From: Methylococcales bacterium | GTDB lineage: Bacteria > Pseudomonadota > Gammaproteobacteria > Methylococcales > Methylomonadaceae | NCBI GenBank assembly: GCA_023144875.1 | Contig: JAGLEW010000103.1 | Span: forward strand, 1-14,252 | Length of the DNA stretch: 14,252 bases | Reading direction: 5' to 3' | Shown here: positions 1-6,442 of the stretch, in pieces | Position numbering within the stretch: the stretch's first letter is position 1 | Layout: the number at the start of each line of letters is the position of its first letter | Position numbers and translations under genes: made by a program | The notes under the pieces: model-generated | Told to the model about the DNA's origin: nothing | What the model saw: only the letters and a program-made list of their open reading frames with translations | Databases searched by the model: none

Positions 1-105
1 CAAGGAAAAATATTAGAACAAGGCACGCATCATCAATTACTCGCTGAAAAAGGGCGTTATTATCAAATGTGGCAACATCAACAAGGAACGTTTATCAGTG
101 ATTAA
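1..105 (+). CDS. ABC transporter ATP-binding/permease protein, C-terminal end (partial)
   Basis: Only the last 34 codons are inside the window; the frame is open at base 1 and ends with TAA at 103-105. The tail contains EQGTHHQLLAEKGRYYQMW, which matches the end of the nucleotide-binding domain of exporter-type ABC proteins: the turn after the H-loop, followed by a G-T-H-x-x-L-L-x-x-x-G-x-Y helix. The Y-x-x-M-W-x-x-Q ending is seen most often in half-size exporters of the Atm1/MsbA type, but so short a piece does not settle the substrate. It converges with metY across a 136-bp gap. Confidence 0.75.
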   Translation, partial: QGKILEQGTHHQLLAEKGRYYQMWQHQQGTFISD

Positions 106-189
106 AATATAACAATACACACCAGTAGACTTATCAAAGCCCCCCAGTTTTGAATATAGACGTTATTTGCTGCGAAAAATTTAACTGAA

Positions 190-226
190 TTACGCACACC
201 TTCGATAAAATACGAGTTGTGCGTAA
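190..226. terminator. Inverted repeat between convergent genes, possible bidirectional terminator
   Basis: TTACGCACA (190-198) and its exact reverse complement TGTGCGTAA (218-226) flank a 19-nt loop; TCG (202-204) and CGA (213-215) can extend the pairing. It lies between the ABC gene, ending at 105, and metY, ending at 242 on the other strand, where a shared terminator is expected. On the minus strand it is followed by a weak T-rich stretch; the plus side has no T run. It could instead be an operator-like or dispersed palindrome. Confidence 0.4.
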
Positions 227-241
227 CCTCATTTGCTTATA

Positions 242-1516
242 TTAAACGACCTGAGCCAAGGCTTGGCTAACATCGGCAATAATATCCTCTATATTTTCAA
301 TGCCCACGGAAATTCGGACTAAATCACGCGGAACGCCTGCATTTTTTAATTCCTCATCATTTAATTGCCGATGCGTAGTTGATGCAGGGTGACAGGCTAA
401 AGACTTTGCATCCCCAATATTGACTAACCGCAAAATCATTTCTAATGCATCAATAAATTTTTCACCAGTGGTTTCATCGCCATTAATACCAAAACTTAAA
501 ATTCCTGATGCTTTGCCAGCCGTTATCTTTTGACATAATCCTTGATAAGGACTCTCAGAAAGTGCCGCGTAATTAACCCATGCAATTTTTTCATGATTAT
601 TTAAATACTCCGCTAATTTTTCTGCATTTTCACAATGACGCTCCATGCGTAAGCCTAACGTTTCCAAACCTTGTAAAAAATAAAAACTATTCGTAGGTGA
701 AATTGCCGCGCCTGTATTTCGTAATGGTACGACTCGACAACGACCAATATAAGCCGCCGCACCAAGTGCTTCGGTATAAACCACGCCATGATAAGAAGGA
801 TCGGGCTCATTGAGCATCGCAAATTTTTCTTTATTTAACACCCAGTCAAATTTTCCAGAATCCACAATCATGCCGCCAATGGAAGTACCATGTCCACCGA
901 TGTATTTTGTTAACGAATGCACCACAATATCAGCGCCAAATTCAATTGGACGACATAAAAAAGGCGTTGCCACGGTATTATCAACAATTAATGGAATACC
1001 ATATTTATGCGCAATATTCGCTAATTTTTCGAGATCAACAATATTACCTGCAGGGTTGCCAATGGATTCACAAAAAATAGCACGGGTTTTTTCATCAATC
1101 GCATCTTCAAACCCTTGAAAATCATCATGTGAACACATTCGAACATCAATACCTTGCCTTGGAAAAGAATGGGCAAATAGATTATACGTGCCTCCATAAA
1201 GCTGACTAGTACTGATAATATTGGTGCCAACTTCGCAGATACATTGAATGGCATAGGTGATTGCCGCCATGCCTGAAGCAACAGCTAATCCTGCAATACC
1301 GCCTTCCATTGCCGCAACGCGTTGCTCTAAAACATCGGTTGTCGGATTCATGATTCGGGTGTAAATATTTCCTGCGACTTTTAAATCAAATAAATCAGCT
1401 CCATGCTGGGTATCGTCAAAGGTATAGGAGGTTGTTTGATAAATAGGGACGGCCGCCGCTTTGGTGGTCGCTTCGGAGGTATAACCGTGATGCAATGCTA
1501 ATGATTCAAGTTTCAT
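242..1516 (-). CDS. metY: O-acetylhomoserine sulfhydrylase (PLP-dependent, Cys/Met metabolism family)
   Basis: It condenses O-acetylhomoserine with sulfide to give homocysteine, the direct sulfhydrylation route to methionine, in the cytoplasm. At about 424 residues it has the usual length for MetY and is longer than cystathionine synthases. Visible landmarks of the PLP fold are Y52 and R54 (phosphate contacts from the neighbouring subunit), the S-G-M-A motif at 81-84, D179 in IVDNT and the Schiff-base lysine K204 in SLTKYIGGHG. The reading frame can be extended to a GTG at 1531, but that site has no ribosome site. The ATG at 1516 has GGCAGAG just upstream and gives the family's usual beginning (MKLESLALHHGY), so it is preferred. 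It is a single gene, divergent from the small gene at 1606. A weak minus-strand TTTAAA-18-TATAAC pair lies upstream, and no SAM riboswitch fits in the short leader. Some family members also accept O-succinylhomoserine or make cysteine. Confidence 0.93.
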   Translation of the reverse strand: MKLESLALHHGYTSEATTKAAAVPIYQTTSYTFDDTQHGADLFDLKVAGNIYTRIMNPTTDVLEQRVAAMEGGIAGLAVASGMAAITYAIQCICEVGTNIISTSQLYGGTYNLFAHSFPRQGIDVRMCSHDDFQGFEDAIDEKTRAIFCESIGNPAGNIVDLEKLANIAHKYGIPLIVDNTVATPFLCRPIEFGADIVVHSLTKYIGGHGTSIGGMIVDSGKFDWVLNKEKFAMLNEPDPSYHGVVYTEALGAAAYIGRCRVVPLRNTGAAISPTNSFYFLQGLETLGLRMERHCENAEKLAEYLNNHEKIAWVNYAALSESPYQGLCQKITAGKASGILSFGINGDETTGEKFIDALEMILRLVNIGDAKSLACHPASTTHRQLNDEELKNAGVPRDLVRISVGIENIEDIIADVSQALAQVV

Positions 1517-1567
1517 AATGATCTCTGCCACTTTGATTTAAAGTTATAATGGAAAAATTATCTGTTT

Positions 1568-1581
1568 TTAAAGCCCTTTAA
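1568..1581. promoter_or_regulatory. Palindrome in the divergent metY / small-gene spacer
   Basis: TTAAAG-CC-CTTTAA is a perfect 6-bp inverted repeat with a 2-bp centre in the 89-bp spacer between the two divergent genes. The position suits an operator that affects both promoters, but the arms are short and A/T-rich, so chance is a real alternative. Confidence 0.2.
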
Positions 1582-1605
1582 TGTAATTGTATTTGCGTAA
1601 TTAAA

Positions 1606-1932
1606 ATGAAAAAAAATGATCCTATTGAAGTTTATAAAGCATTGTTAACCAACATGCCCTCTATTGGTTTTATTAATCGTACCAAACGAATTAAAGCCTA
1701 TCTCAACGTCATCAATAAAGCGCAAAAAATGATTGATACCGAAGAAATTACGGAAGAAGAAGCGTTATTTATTTTATCCATCATGACTAAAAAATCAAAT
1801 ACTTTCCGCAAAGCGGCGACAATGACCGCTTTAAGTTTAAATACCCTTCCAAAAAATACGGTTAAAGCCATTGGTTTTCAATATGCAAATCAAATGCGCT
1901 GTAATTTAAATTTACACCCAGCCGATGACTAA
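1606..1932 (+). CDS. Conserved-looking small helical protein of unknown function
   Basis: The product is a 108-residue basic protein with no signal peptide or membrane segment. It appears mostly helical, with an acidic patch (DTEEITEEEA, about residues 45-54) and a C-terminal half holding several threonines, KAATMTALSL and an NLHPADD ending. I do not recognise a named family. The start is an ATG followed by eight A residues, without a clear Shine-Dalgarno sequence. In favour of a real gene: it fills a gap that is otherwise empty, it is followed at once by the BatA-like gene on the other strand, and its composition is protein-like. Its TAA (1930-1932) overlaps the opposing TAG (1929-1931), so the two genes share their last bases. 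It has no evident link to metY other than divergence. Confidence 0.7.
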   Translation: MKKNDPIEVYKALLTNMPSIGFINRTKRIKAYLNVINKAQKMIDTEEITEEEALFILSIMTKKSNTFRKAATMTALSLNTLPKNTVKAIGFQYANQMRCNLNLHPADD

Positions 1933-2930
1933 TTATGGTGGTTAGTGTAAAAAAATCGCATTAAAAATATAATCGTTGCAAATAATAATGAAGCCATTAA
2001 AGGGTAAAAATATAATTCTTTGGTGGGTCTAAAGTATTGCTTCTCTTTTTCTATGGGTTCAAATGTATCTAGGATTTTATAAATTTCATTTAATTCATTA
2101 ATATCTCTTGCTCTAAAATAACGCCCTCCTGTCATTTGAGCAATGGTTTTTAACGTTTTTTCATCAAGGTCTTTAGAAGGATTAACGGTTCTTGATCCAA
2201 AAAAATTTCTAATCACCATTTCATCGGCACCAACGCCAATCGTATAAATTTTTAACTGTCTTTCTTTGGCCAATTCAGCCGCTTTTAAGGGGCTAATTGC
2301 ACCCGCTGTATTTGCACCATCGGTTAATAAAATCAACACACGGCTATTAACTTTTTCTTTAGATAAGCGTTTAATGGCTAAACCAATGGCATCACCAATT
2401 GAAGTTGCAGGTCGATCATCGGTAATTCCAATAAAGGATTCATTAAGTAATTTAACCACGGTTTCACGGTCAAAGGTTAAAGGCGATTGTAAATATGCAT
2501 GAGTTCCAAATAAAATTAAGCCAATTCGATCACCAATACGACGTCGAATAAATTTTGTCGCCACCGCTTTGGTAGCCAATAAACGATTGACTGATTTATT
2601 ATTAATGATGAAATCTTTTTCATTCATACTTCCTGATAAATCTACCGCTAACATTAAATCACGACCACTGACGGTTTGTTCAATAGGTTCACCAAGCCAT
2701 TGAGGTCGTGCAGTTGCGACTATTAAAAACACCCATGCAATTATAGCTAGCCCTAAAAGAAGCTTACTATTTGATTTAATCGTTACTTGCTGTTCTTCCG
2801 TTAAAAAATCTTCTAAAAAAGGAACTTTTAATGCCGTTTGTTTAGTTTGTACTGACTCAGGTAAAAAAACTCTCAGAAAATAAGGAAGGGGTATAATTAA
2901 AAAAATCCATGGCCAATAAAAATGAATCAT
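1929..2930 (-). CDS. BatA-like membrane protein with von Willebrand factor A domain
   Basis: This 333-residue protein is laid out like BatA of MoxR-associated operons. An N-terminal membrane helix (about 7-24) with the family's HFYWPW start is followed by a second helix (about 58-74), a VWA domain and a C-terminal helix near 306-327. The metal-ion-dependent adhesion site is intact: D97-x-S99-x-S101 in VDLSGS, with a later LLTDGAN loop. The VWA domain probably faces the periplasm and binds partner proteins through Mg2+. An in-frame ATG at 2948 exists, but the ATG at 2930 gives the typical N-terminus and makes an ATGA overlap with the upstream DUF4381 stop, so it is chosen. It is the last gene of the moxR operon; the second VWA/TPR protein and BatD that often follow are not here. 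Confidence 0.88.
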   Translation of the reverse strand: MIHFYWPWIFLIIPLPYFLRVFLPESVQTKQTALKVPFLEDFLTEEQQVTIKSNSKLLLGLAIIAWVFLIVATARPQWLGEPIEQTVSGRDLMLAVDLSGSMNEKDFIINNKSVNRLLATKAVATKFIRRRIGDRIGLILFGTHAYLQSPLTFDRETVVKLLNESFIGITDDRPATSIGDAIGLAIKRLSKEKVNSRVLILLTDGANTAGAISPLKAAELAKERQLKIYTIGVGADEMVIRNFFGSRTVNPSKDLDEKTLKTIAQMTGGRYFRARDINELNEIYKILDTFEPIEKEKQYFRPTKELYFYPLMASLLFATIIFLMRFFYTNHHN

Positions 2931-3391
2931 GATTGCGTATTTAACCACTCTTCTGTTAAAAGAATTAATTGATTAACTTCTATCTCAGAGATCTTATCTT
3001 TTTGATAAGGTGCATAAATTAAAAGTTGTCCTAATTTGCTATTAAAAATATTTTTATCAACAAAACTATCCAAATATTCTAACCATGCTTCTCCCGTTAA
3101 GCTAGCACTCTCTGTCCGTGAATGAGAGCTAATAGATACTTGTCGAATCAATATGGAAAGGTGTTTTATTTTTTGATGGGGGGAGACCTGTTTATTTTGC
3201 TTTAGTTTTAATAAATTATTTCTGGCTGTTTTAAAAACGGTTTTTTTAGTTATTTTTTTATAAATCCAAATACAAAAAAATAAAAATACAATTATAAATA
3301 TCAATAAAAACCACCACCCGATTGCGAATGATACTAATCCCATCTTTTCGGGTAAATGAATATCACGTAAGTTAGTCGTCAAGGAATTCAT
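2927..3391 (-). CDS. DUF4381 membrane protein of the MoxR-DUF58-VWA operon
   Basis: The 154-residue protein starts with a short polar segment containing LRDIHLPE, a hallmark of DUF4381. One strong membrane helix follows (about 20-45, with the aromatic GWWFLLIF), then a basic stretch, and then a cytoplasmic helical region with the GEAWLEYLDS motif and an EEWLN ending. The family is almost always found between a DUF58 gene and a VWA gene, as here; its molecular role is unknown, and a scaffold for the MoxR/VWA complex is an inference. It starts with ATGA overlapping the DUF58 stop and ends with ATGA overlapping the next start, so translational coupling is likely. A run of six C on the coding strand (3178-3183) is the only local oddity. 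Confidence 0.87.
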   Translation of the reverse strand: MNSLTTNLRDIHLPEKMGLVSFAIGWWFLLIFIIVFLFFCIWIYKKITKKTVFKTARNNLLKLKQNKQVSPHQKIKHLSILIRQVSISSHSRTESASLTGEAWLEYLDSFVDKNIFNSKLGQLLIYAPYQKDKISEIEVNQLILLTEEWLNTQS

Positions 3392-4332
3392 TTTCGTAAA
3401 ATATCAACTGGGTTTTCAGTGGTATCACAGGTAATTAACAAGCAATTCATTTTTTTTGCCAACGTTTCTAGGTTTTGTTGATGATTTTTAAATCGCTGTT
3501 GATACGATAATAATTTGTGTTTATCTCCATCGCTAATTGTTACATGTTTTTGACCATTGGTGAATTGATAGCGACCTGATTGGGGTAATTTTTTTTCGAG
3601 AGGATCTAAAATAAAAATTAAAACCAACTGACAATGACGTGATAATTTGGCTAAATAAGCCTCTGTCGTCGCGTTTAAGCGTCGAAAATCACTCAAGAGG
3701 TAGATAAGGCTGCCTGGTTTAGTATGACGCTGTAAACGCAAAATAACGCGTTCAAATGAAATATTATGTGCTGATGAATCTGATGACTCTGTAAAAGCGT
3801 TAAGAAATTGCAGTACACCTTGTTTGCCATTTTGTGGTTTTATTTCCTGACAATTTTTTTCAGTAAAAAGTTGTCCTCCAATTTTATCGCCATGAAAGTA
3901 AGCAGACCAAGCAATTAAAGCTGCCAGTTTTTGAGCTTGAACGGATTTAAAAACACCTCGGGTTGCAAATTGCATGGTTTTGCTATTATCGACAGAGATA
4001 AAAACGGGACGATCACGCTCTTCTCTAAAAATTTTTGTATGAGTGGTATTGGTTCTTGCGGTTACTTTCCAATCGATACTACGAACATCATCCCCTGCTT
4101 GATAAGGCCGAACTTCTTCAAATTCCATTCCCCGACCTTTTTGAGGTGATAAATAACCGCCATTTCGAGCGGATCGAATTTGATGTTTATATAAATTTAT
4201 GGCTTTTCCATCATTTGCTAACAAAACTAGAAATGACAAAGGAACGGTAATTCTGTTGGAGTTATCCACAGCAAGAGGGGGTTTATCCACAAGATTATCC
4301 ACAGGTCGTTTTTTTTTAAATCGTGAAAACAT
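3388..4332 (-). CDS. DUF58 domain protein (MoxR partner)
   Basis: This 314-residue protein contains the defining DUF58 signature at residues 67-110: GRGMEFEEVRPYQAGDDVR, then IDWKVTART and FREERDRPV. After that comes a degenerate VWA-like fold (FISVDNSKTM, near 111-120) with an incomplete metal site. DUF58 proteins pair with MoxR AAA+ ATPases and are thought to act as adaptors for chaperone-like assembly or cofactor insertion. There is no membrane segment. It begins one base inside the moxR stop (TAATG). The first 27 residues are odd: after a lysine run coded by nine A (4309-4317) come three V-D-N/K copies, each encoded by a perfect DnaA box on the opposite strand. This extension lies before the conserved core and may be under DNA-level selection. 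Confidence 0.9.
   Translation of the reverse strand: MFSRFKKKRPVDNLVDKPPLAVDNSNRITVPLSFLVLLANDGKAINLYKHQIRSARNGGYLSPQKGRGMEFEEVRPYQAGDDVRSIDWKVTARTNTTHTKIFREERDRPVFISVDNSKTMQFATRGVFKSVQAQKLAALIAWSAYFHGDKIGGQLFTEKNCQEIKPQNGKQGVLQFLNAFTESSDSSAHNISFERVILRLQRHTKPGSLIYLLSDFRRLNATTEAYLAKLSRHCQLVLIFILDPLEKKLPQSGRYQFTNGQKHVTISDGDKHKLLSYQQRFKNHQQNLETLAKKMNCLLITCDTTENPVDILRK
4262..4303 (+). promoter_or_regulatory. Three perfect DnaA boxes inside the DUF58 5' coding region
   Basis: TTATCCACA occurs at 4262-4270, 4283-4291 and 4295-4303, always on the plus strand, with start-to-start spacings of 21 and 12 bp, about two turns and one turn of the helix. Each matches the strict Escherichia coli consensus (TTATNCACA). 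They lie within codons of the DUF58 gene, which is on the minus strand. Together with the four boxes at 5433-5507 they make seven identical sites in the same orientation. DnaA binding here is inferred from sequence only. Confidence 0.7.
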
Positions 4333-5321
4333 TAAGGAATCGCTATGTGGGATAGAAGTTGTTTTATAAATTCATCAGGAGTAATTCCTTGCGCTTCTGC
4401 TTCGTAGGATAAAATAATACGATGCCTTAAAACATCAAAAGCAAGTGTTTGTATGTCTTCTGGGGTTACAAAGTCACGGCCTGAAAGCCATGCTTTCGCT
4501 TTTGCGCAACGATCCAGTGCGATACTTGCTCTCGGACTTGCCCCATATTGTAACCATTGGGCTAAGTTTTCATCGTAGGCTTGTGGATTACGAGTTGCTA
4601 AAATTATTTGCAATAAATAATCCTCTAAATTATCTGAAAGATGAATATCAAGGACTTGATCGCGAGCAGCAAATAAGGTTTTTTCCGTTAGTTTGGGAAT
4701 AGTTTCAGTGGTTGGTACCAGTTGATTTTTAGCTTCTTGTCTTGCAATGGCTAAAATAGCTTTTTCATGTTGAGCATGAGGATAATTTATATTAATTTTA
4801 AGTAAAAAACGATCTAGTTGGGCTTCAGGCAGTGGATAGGTGCCTTCTTGTTCAATCGGGTTTTGAGTTGCCATAACCATAAATAATTTTGGTAATGGGT
4901 AGGTTGTTGATCCTACCGTTATTTGTCGTTCTGCCATAGCTTCAAGTAAAGCGGCTTGAACTTTTGCAGGTGAGCGGTTGATTTCATCCGCAAGAATTAA
5001 ATTATGAAATAATGGGCCTTTTTGAAATTCAAAAGCACTTTGCTGAGGTCGATAAATTTCGGTTCCCGTTAAATCTGCGGGCAGTAAGTCGGGTGTAAAC
5101 TGTACTCGATGAAAATTTGCTTTGATGCTTTGACTTAGGACATTAATTGAACGGGTTTTAGCCAGACCTGGAGCACCTTCAACCAAAAGGTGTCCATCGG
5201 CTAAAAGTGTTATTATCATGTTTTGAACCAGCATCTCTTGTCCGATGATTTGTTGGCTAATATTTTTTTGAAGTTGTTTGAACGATGTAAGTATATTATT
5301 TTCGTCTGGGACAGTAGACAT
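4332..5321 (-). CDS. moxR: MoxR-family AAA+ ATPase
   Basis: This 329-residue AAA+ ATPase of the MoxR family is thought to remodel or activate client proteins together with DUF58 and VWA partners. Its motifs are intact: Walker A G49-APGLAK-T56, Walker B LILADE with D112 and E113 running into INRSPAKVQ, sensor 1 in ATQNPIEQEGTYPLPEAQLD with N154, and the C-terminal lid with GASPRASIAL. The length is normal. The start is fixed by AAGGAG about ten bases before the ATG. It is the first gene of a four-gene operon with 1-4 nt overlaps. A minus-strand promoter lies at 5370-5397, and DnaA boxes sit about 35 bp further upstream. The name does not imply a methanol dehydrogenase role: no mxa genes are nearby, and this operon type is widespread outside methylotrophs. 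Confidence 0.93.
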   Translation of the reverse strand: MSTVPDENNILTSFKQLQKNISQQIIGQEMLVQNMIITLLADGHLLVEGAPGLAKTRSINVLSQSIKANFHRVQFTPDLLPADLTGTEIYRPQQSAFEFQKGPLFHNLILADEINRSPAKVQAALLEAMAERQITVGSTTYPLPKLFMVMATQNPIEQEGTYPLPEAQLDRFLLKININYPHAQHEKAILAIARQEAKNQLVPTTETIPKLTEKTLFAARDQVLDIHLSDNLEDYLLQIILATRNPQAYDENLAQWLQYGASPRASIALDRCAKAKAWLSGRDFVTPEDIQTLAFDVLRHRIILSYEAEAQGITPDEFIKQLLSHIAIP

Positions 5322-5369
5322 TTAAAAGAATCTCCTTTATGTTGGATTTGTCAATAATTTTCTAAATTT

Positions 5370-5397
5370 ATTGTACAATATTTCAAAAAATTTTCAA
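5370..5397 (-). promoter_or_regulatory. Predicted sigma-70 promoter of the moxR operon
   Basis: On the minus strand a -35 TTGAAA (5392-5397) is separated by 16 bp from a -10 TACAAT (5370-5375); each matches five of six consensus bases. It lies about 50 bp before the moxR start, which has a good ribosome site. The -10 overlaps the palindrome TTGTACAA (5371-5378). The DnaA boxes begin about 35 bp upstream of the -35. Confidence 0.55.
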
Positions 5398-5432
5398 AAA
5401 AGGAAGTAAAAAACAAAAAAACTTCGAAAAAG

Positions 5433-5507
5433 TTATCCACAGGTTATCCACAGGGTTATCCACAGGCTACTTTGTTGATTTTACTTAATAATATTGAGTT
5501 ATCCACA
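5433..5507 (+). promoter_or_regulatory. Cluster of four perfect DnaA boxes (possible oriC or DnaA-titration/regulatory site)
   Basis: TTATCCACA occurs at 5433-5441, 5444-5452, 5456-5464 and 5499-5507, all on the plus strand. The start-to-start spacings are 11, 12 and 43 bp, close to whole helical turns, which would suit a DnaA filament on one face. Most copies extend to TTATCCACAG. A random 9-mer is expected about once per 262 kb per strand, so four within 75 bp cannot be chance. Between boxes 3 and 4, the minus strand at 5468-5480 matches the IHF consensus with one mismatch. The fourth box is followed by a GC-richer spacer (GCGCTCC, 5514-5520) and then by a pure A/T tract. The gap separates genes that point away from it on both sides. 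This resembles an origin, but DnaA-dependent control of moxR or a titration site is also possible. Confidence 0.7.
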
Positions 5508-5520
5508 GAAAATGCGCTCC

Positions 5521-5562
5521 TTAATAATAAATAATATATAATATTTATATTATTTTTAAAAA
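5521..5562. other. 42-bp A/T-only tract, candidate DNA-unwinding element
   Basis: All 42 bases from 5521 to 5562 are A or T. The tract begins with TAATAATAA (5522-5530), three TAA triplets in the same strand sense as the DnaA boxes, and these fit the relaxed DnaA-trio pattern (5'-[A/T]A[G/A]). The order box, GC-rich spacer, triplets, A/T tract resembles the basal unwinding region described for bacterial origins. It also contains TATAAT at 5537-5542, which could serve as a -10 for the dehydrogenase gene starting at 5572, though there is no good -35. Confidence 0.45.
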
Positions 5563-5571
5563 CATTGAACG

Positions 5572-6402
5572 ATGACTTCTAAAAAAATAATTTTGATCAC
5601 TGGCTGCTCTTGCGGAATTGGGTACGAATCTGCGCATATTTTAAAAAAACGGGGTTACAGGGTAATTACTTCTGCACGAAAGAATGCAGATGTTGTGAAA
5701 TTACGGAAGGAAGGTTTTGAATGTTTAAATTTGGATTTATCGGACAGTGAGAGCCTTCAGAGGGGGGTACAAGCGTTAATTGCCTTAACAGGGGGGCAGT
5801 TGGATGCCTTGTTCAATAACGGGGCGTATGGGCAACCTGGGGCGGTTGAAGATTTATCTAGGGACGTTTTGAAAAAACAATTTGAGACCAATTTTTTTGG
5901 AACACATGAGCTTACAAATTTAATTTTACCGATAATGCGTCAACAGGGGCATGGTCGTATTATTTACAACAGCTCTGTGTTGGGGTTTGTGGCGATGAAA
6001 TATCGAGGCGCGTACAATGCCAGCAAATATGCACTTGAAGGTTTAGCGGATACGCTGCGATTAGAATTAAAAGGGACTGGAATTTTTATTTCAATTATTG
6101 AACCAGGACCTATACGAAGTAATTTTAGAAAAAATGCGTTTTTAATGTATAAAAATAATATTTCTATTGAAAATAGTTTTCATAAAAAAGCTTATTTACA
6201 AATTGAAAAACGTTTAAATTCTGAGAAGGATGTTGTCCCTTTTACATTATCCCCAGAAGCCGTTACGAAAAAATTATTAATGACTTTAGAATCAAATAAC
6301 CCTAAAGCGCGCTATTATGTTACGTTTCCAACGTATATGTTTGGTTTTTTAAAGCGTGTTTTGCCCACAGCTTGGCTAGATTTTATCTTGGATAAAGCGT
6401 AA
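5572..6402 (+). CDS. YbbO-like short-chain dehydrogenase/reductase
   Basis: This 276-residue protein is a classical NAD(P)-dependent short-chain dehydrogenase. It has the cofactor motif T10-GCSCGI-G17, the NNGAYG turn (82-87; usually NNAG), N107, the catalytic S134/S135, and Y148-x-x-x-K152 in YNASK, followed by the IIEPGPIR segment. The order and spacing, including ARK after the first beta strand, the FFG segment near 108-110 and the C-terminal PEAV...YYVTFPTYM...LKRVLPTAWLD region, closely follow E. coli YbbO, a NADP-dependent aldehyde reductase; the exact substrate cannot be read from sequence. The ATG has no clear Shine-Dalgarno sequence and lies just after an A/T-only tract. The first half is G-rich, with two G6 runs (5762-5767 and 5791-5796), while the second half is strongly A/T-rich. 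A lipoprotein gene follows after 40 bp. Confidence 0.87.
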   Translation: MTSKKIILITGCSCGIGYESAHILKKRGYRVITSARKNADVVKLRKEGFECLNLDLSDSESLQRGVQALIALTGGQLDALFNNGAYGQPGAVEDLSRDVLKKQFETNFFGTHELTNLILPIMRQQGHGRIIYNSSVLGFVAMKYRGAYNASKYALEGLADTLRLELKGTGIFISIIEPGPIRSNFRKNAFLMYKNNISIENSFHKKAYLQIEKRLNSEKDVVPFTLSPEAVTKKLLMTLESNNPKARYYVTFPTYMFGFLKRVLPTAWLDFILDKA

Positions 6403-6442
6403 AAAACATTATTTTATTTTTTATAAGGCTTAAAATTTTATC

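Noticed and set aside
810..1118. Plus-strand open frame opposite metY
   Set aside because: It is a shadow of metY: it resembles no protein family and lies opposite conserved active-site codons.
1517..1531. Upstream GTG start for metY at 1531
   Set aside because: It has no ribosome site. The ATG at 1516 has GGCAGAG in front and gives the standard family N-terminus.
1517..1605. SAM riboswitch upstream of metY
   Set aside because: The 89-bp spacer holds no paired helices of the required size, and the probable promoter leaves only a short leader.
2931..2948. Upstream ATG start for the BatA-like gene at 2948
   Set aside because: It would add six residues overlapping the DUF4381 end. The ATG at 2930 forms the usual ATGA coupling and the typical hydrophobic start.
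5468..5480. IHF site between DnaA boxes 3 and 4
   Set aside because: One fixed position mismatches, and A/T-rich DNA gives such matches by chance, so it is noted in the cluster entry but not called as a feature.
5433..5507. CRISPR array or plasmid iterons as an explanation of the TTATCCACA repeats
   Set aside because: The units are 9-10 bp with 2-3 bp spacers, far too short for CRISPR. The sequence is exactly the DnaA consensus, and the surrounding genes are ordinary chromosomal ones with no rep gene.
6247..6255. Possible eighth DnaA box (TTATCCCCA) in the dehydrogenase gene
   Set aside because: It breaks the consensus at the CAC core and lies alone in coding sequence.
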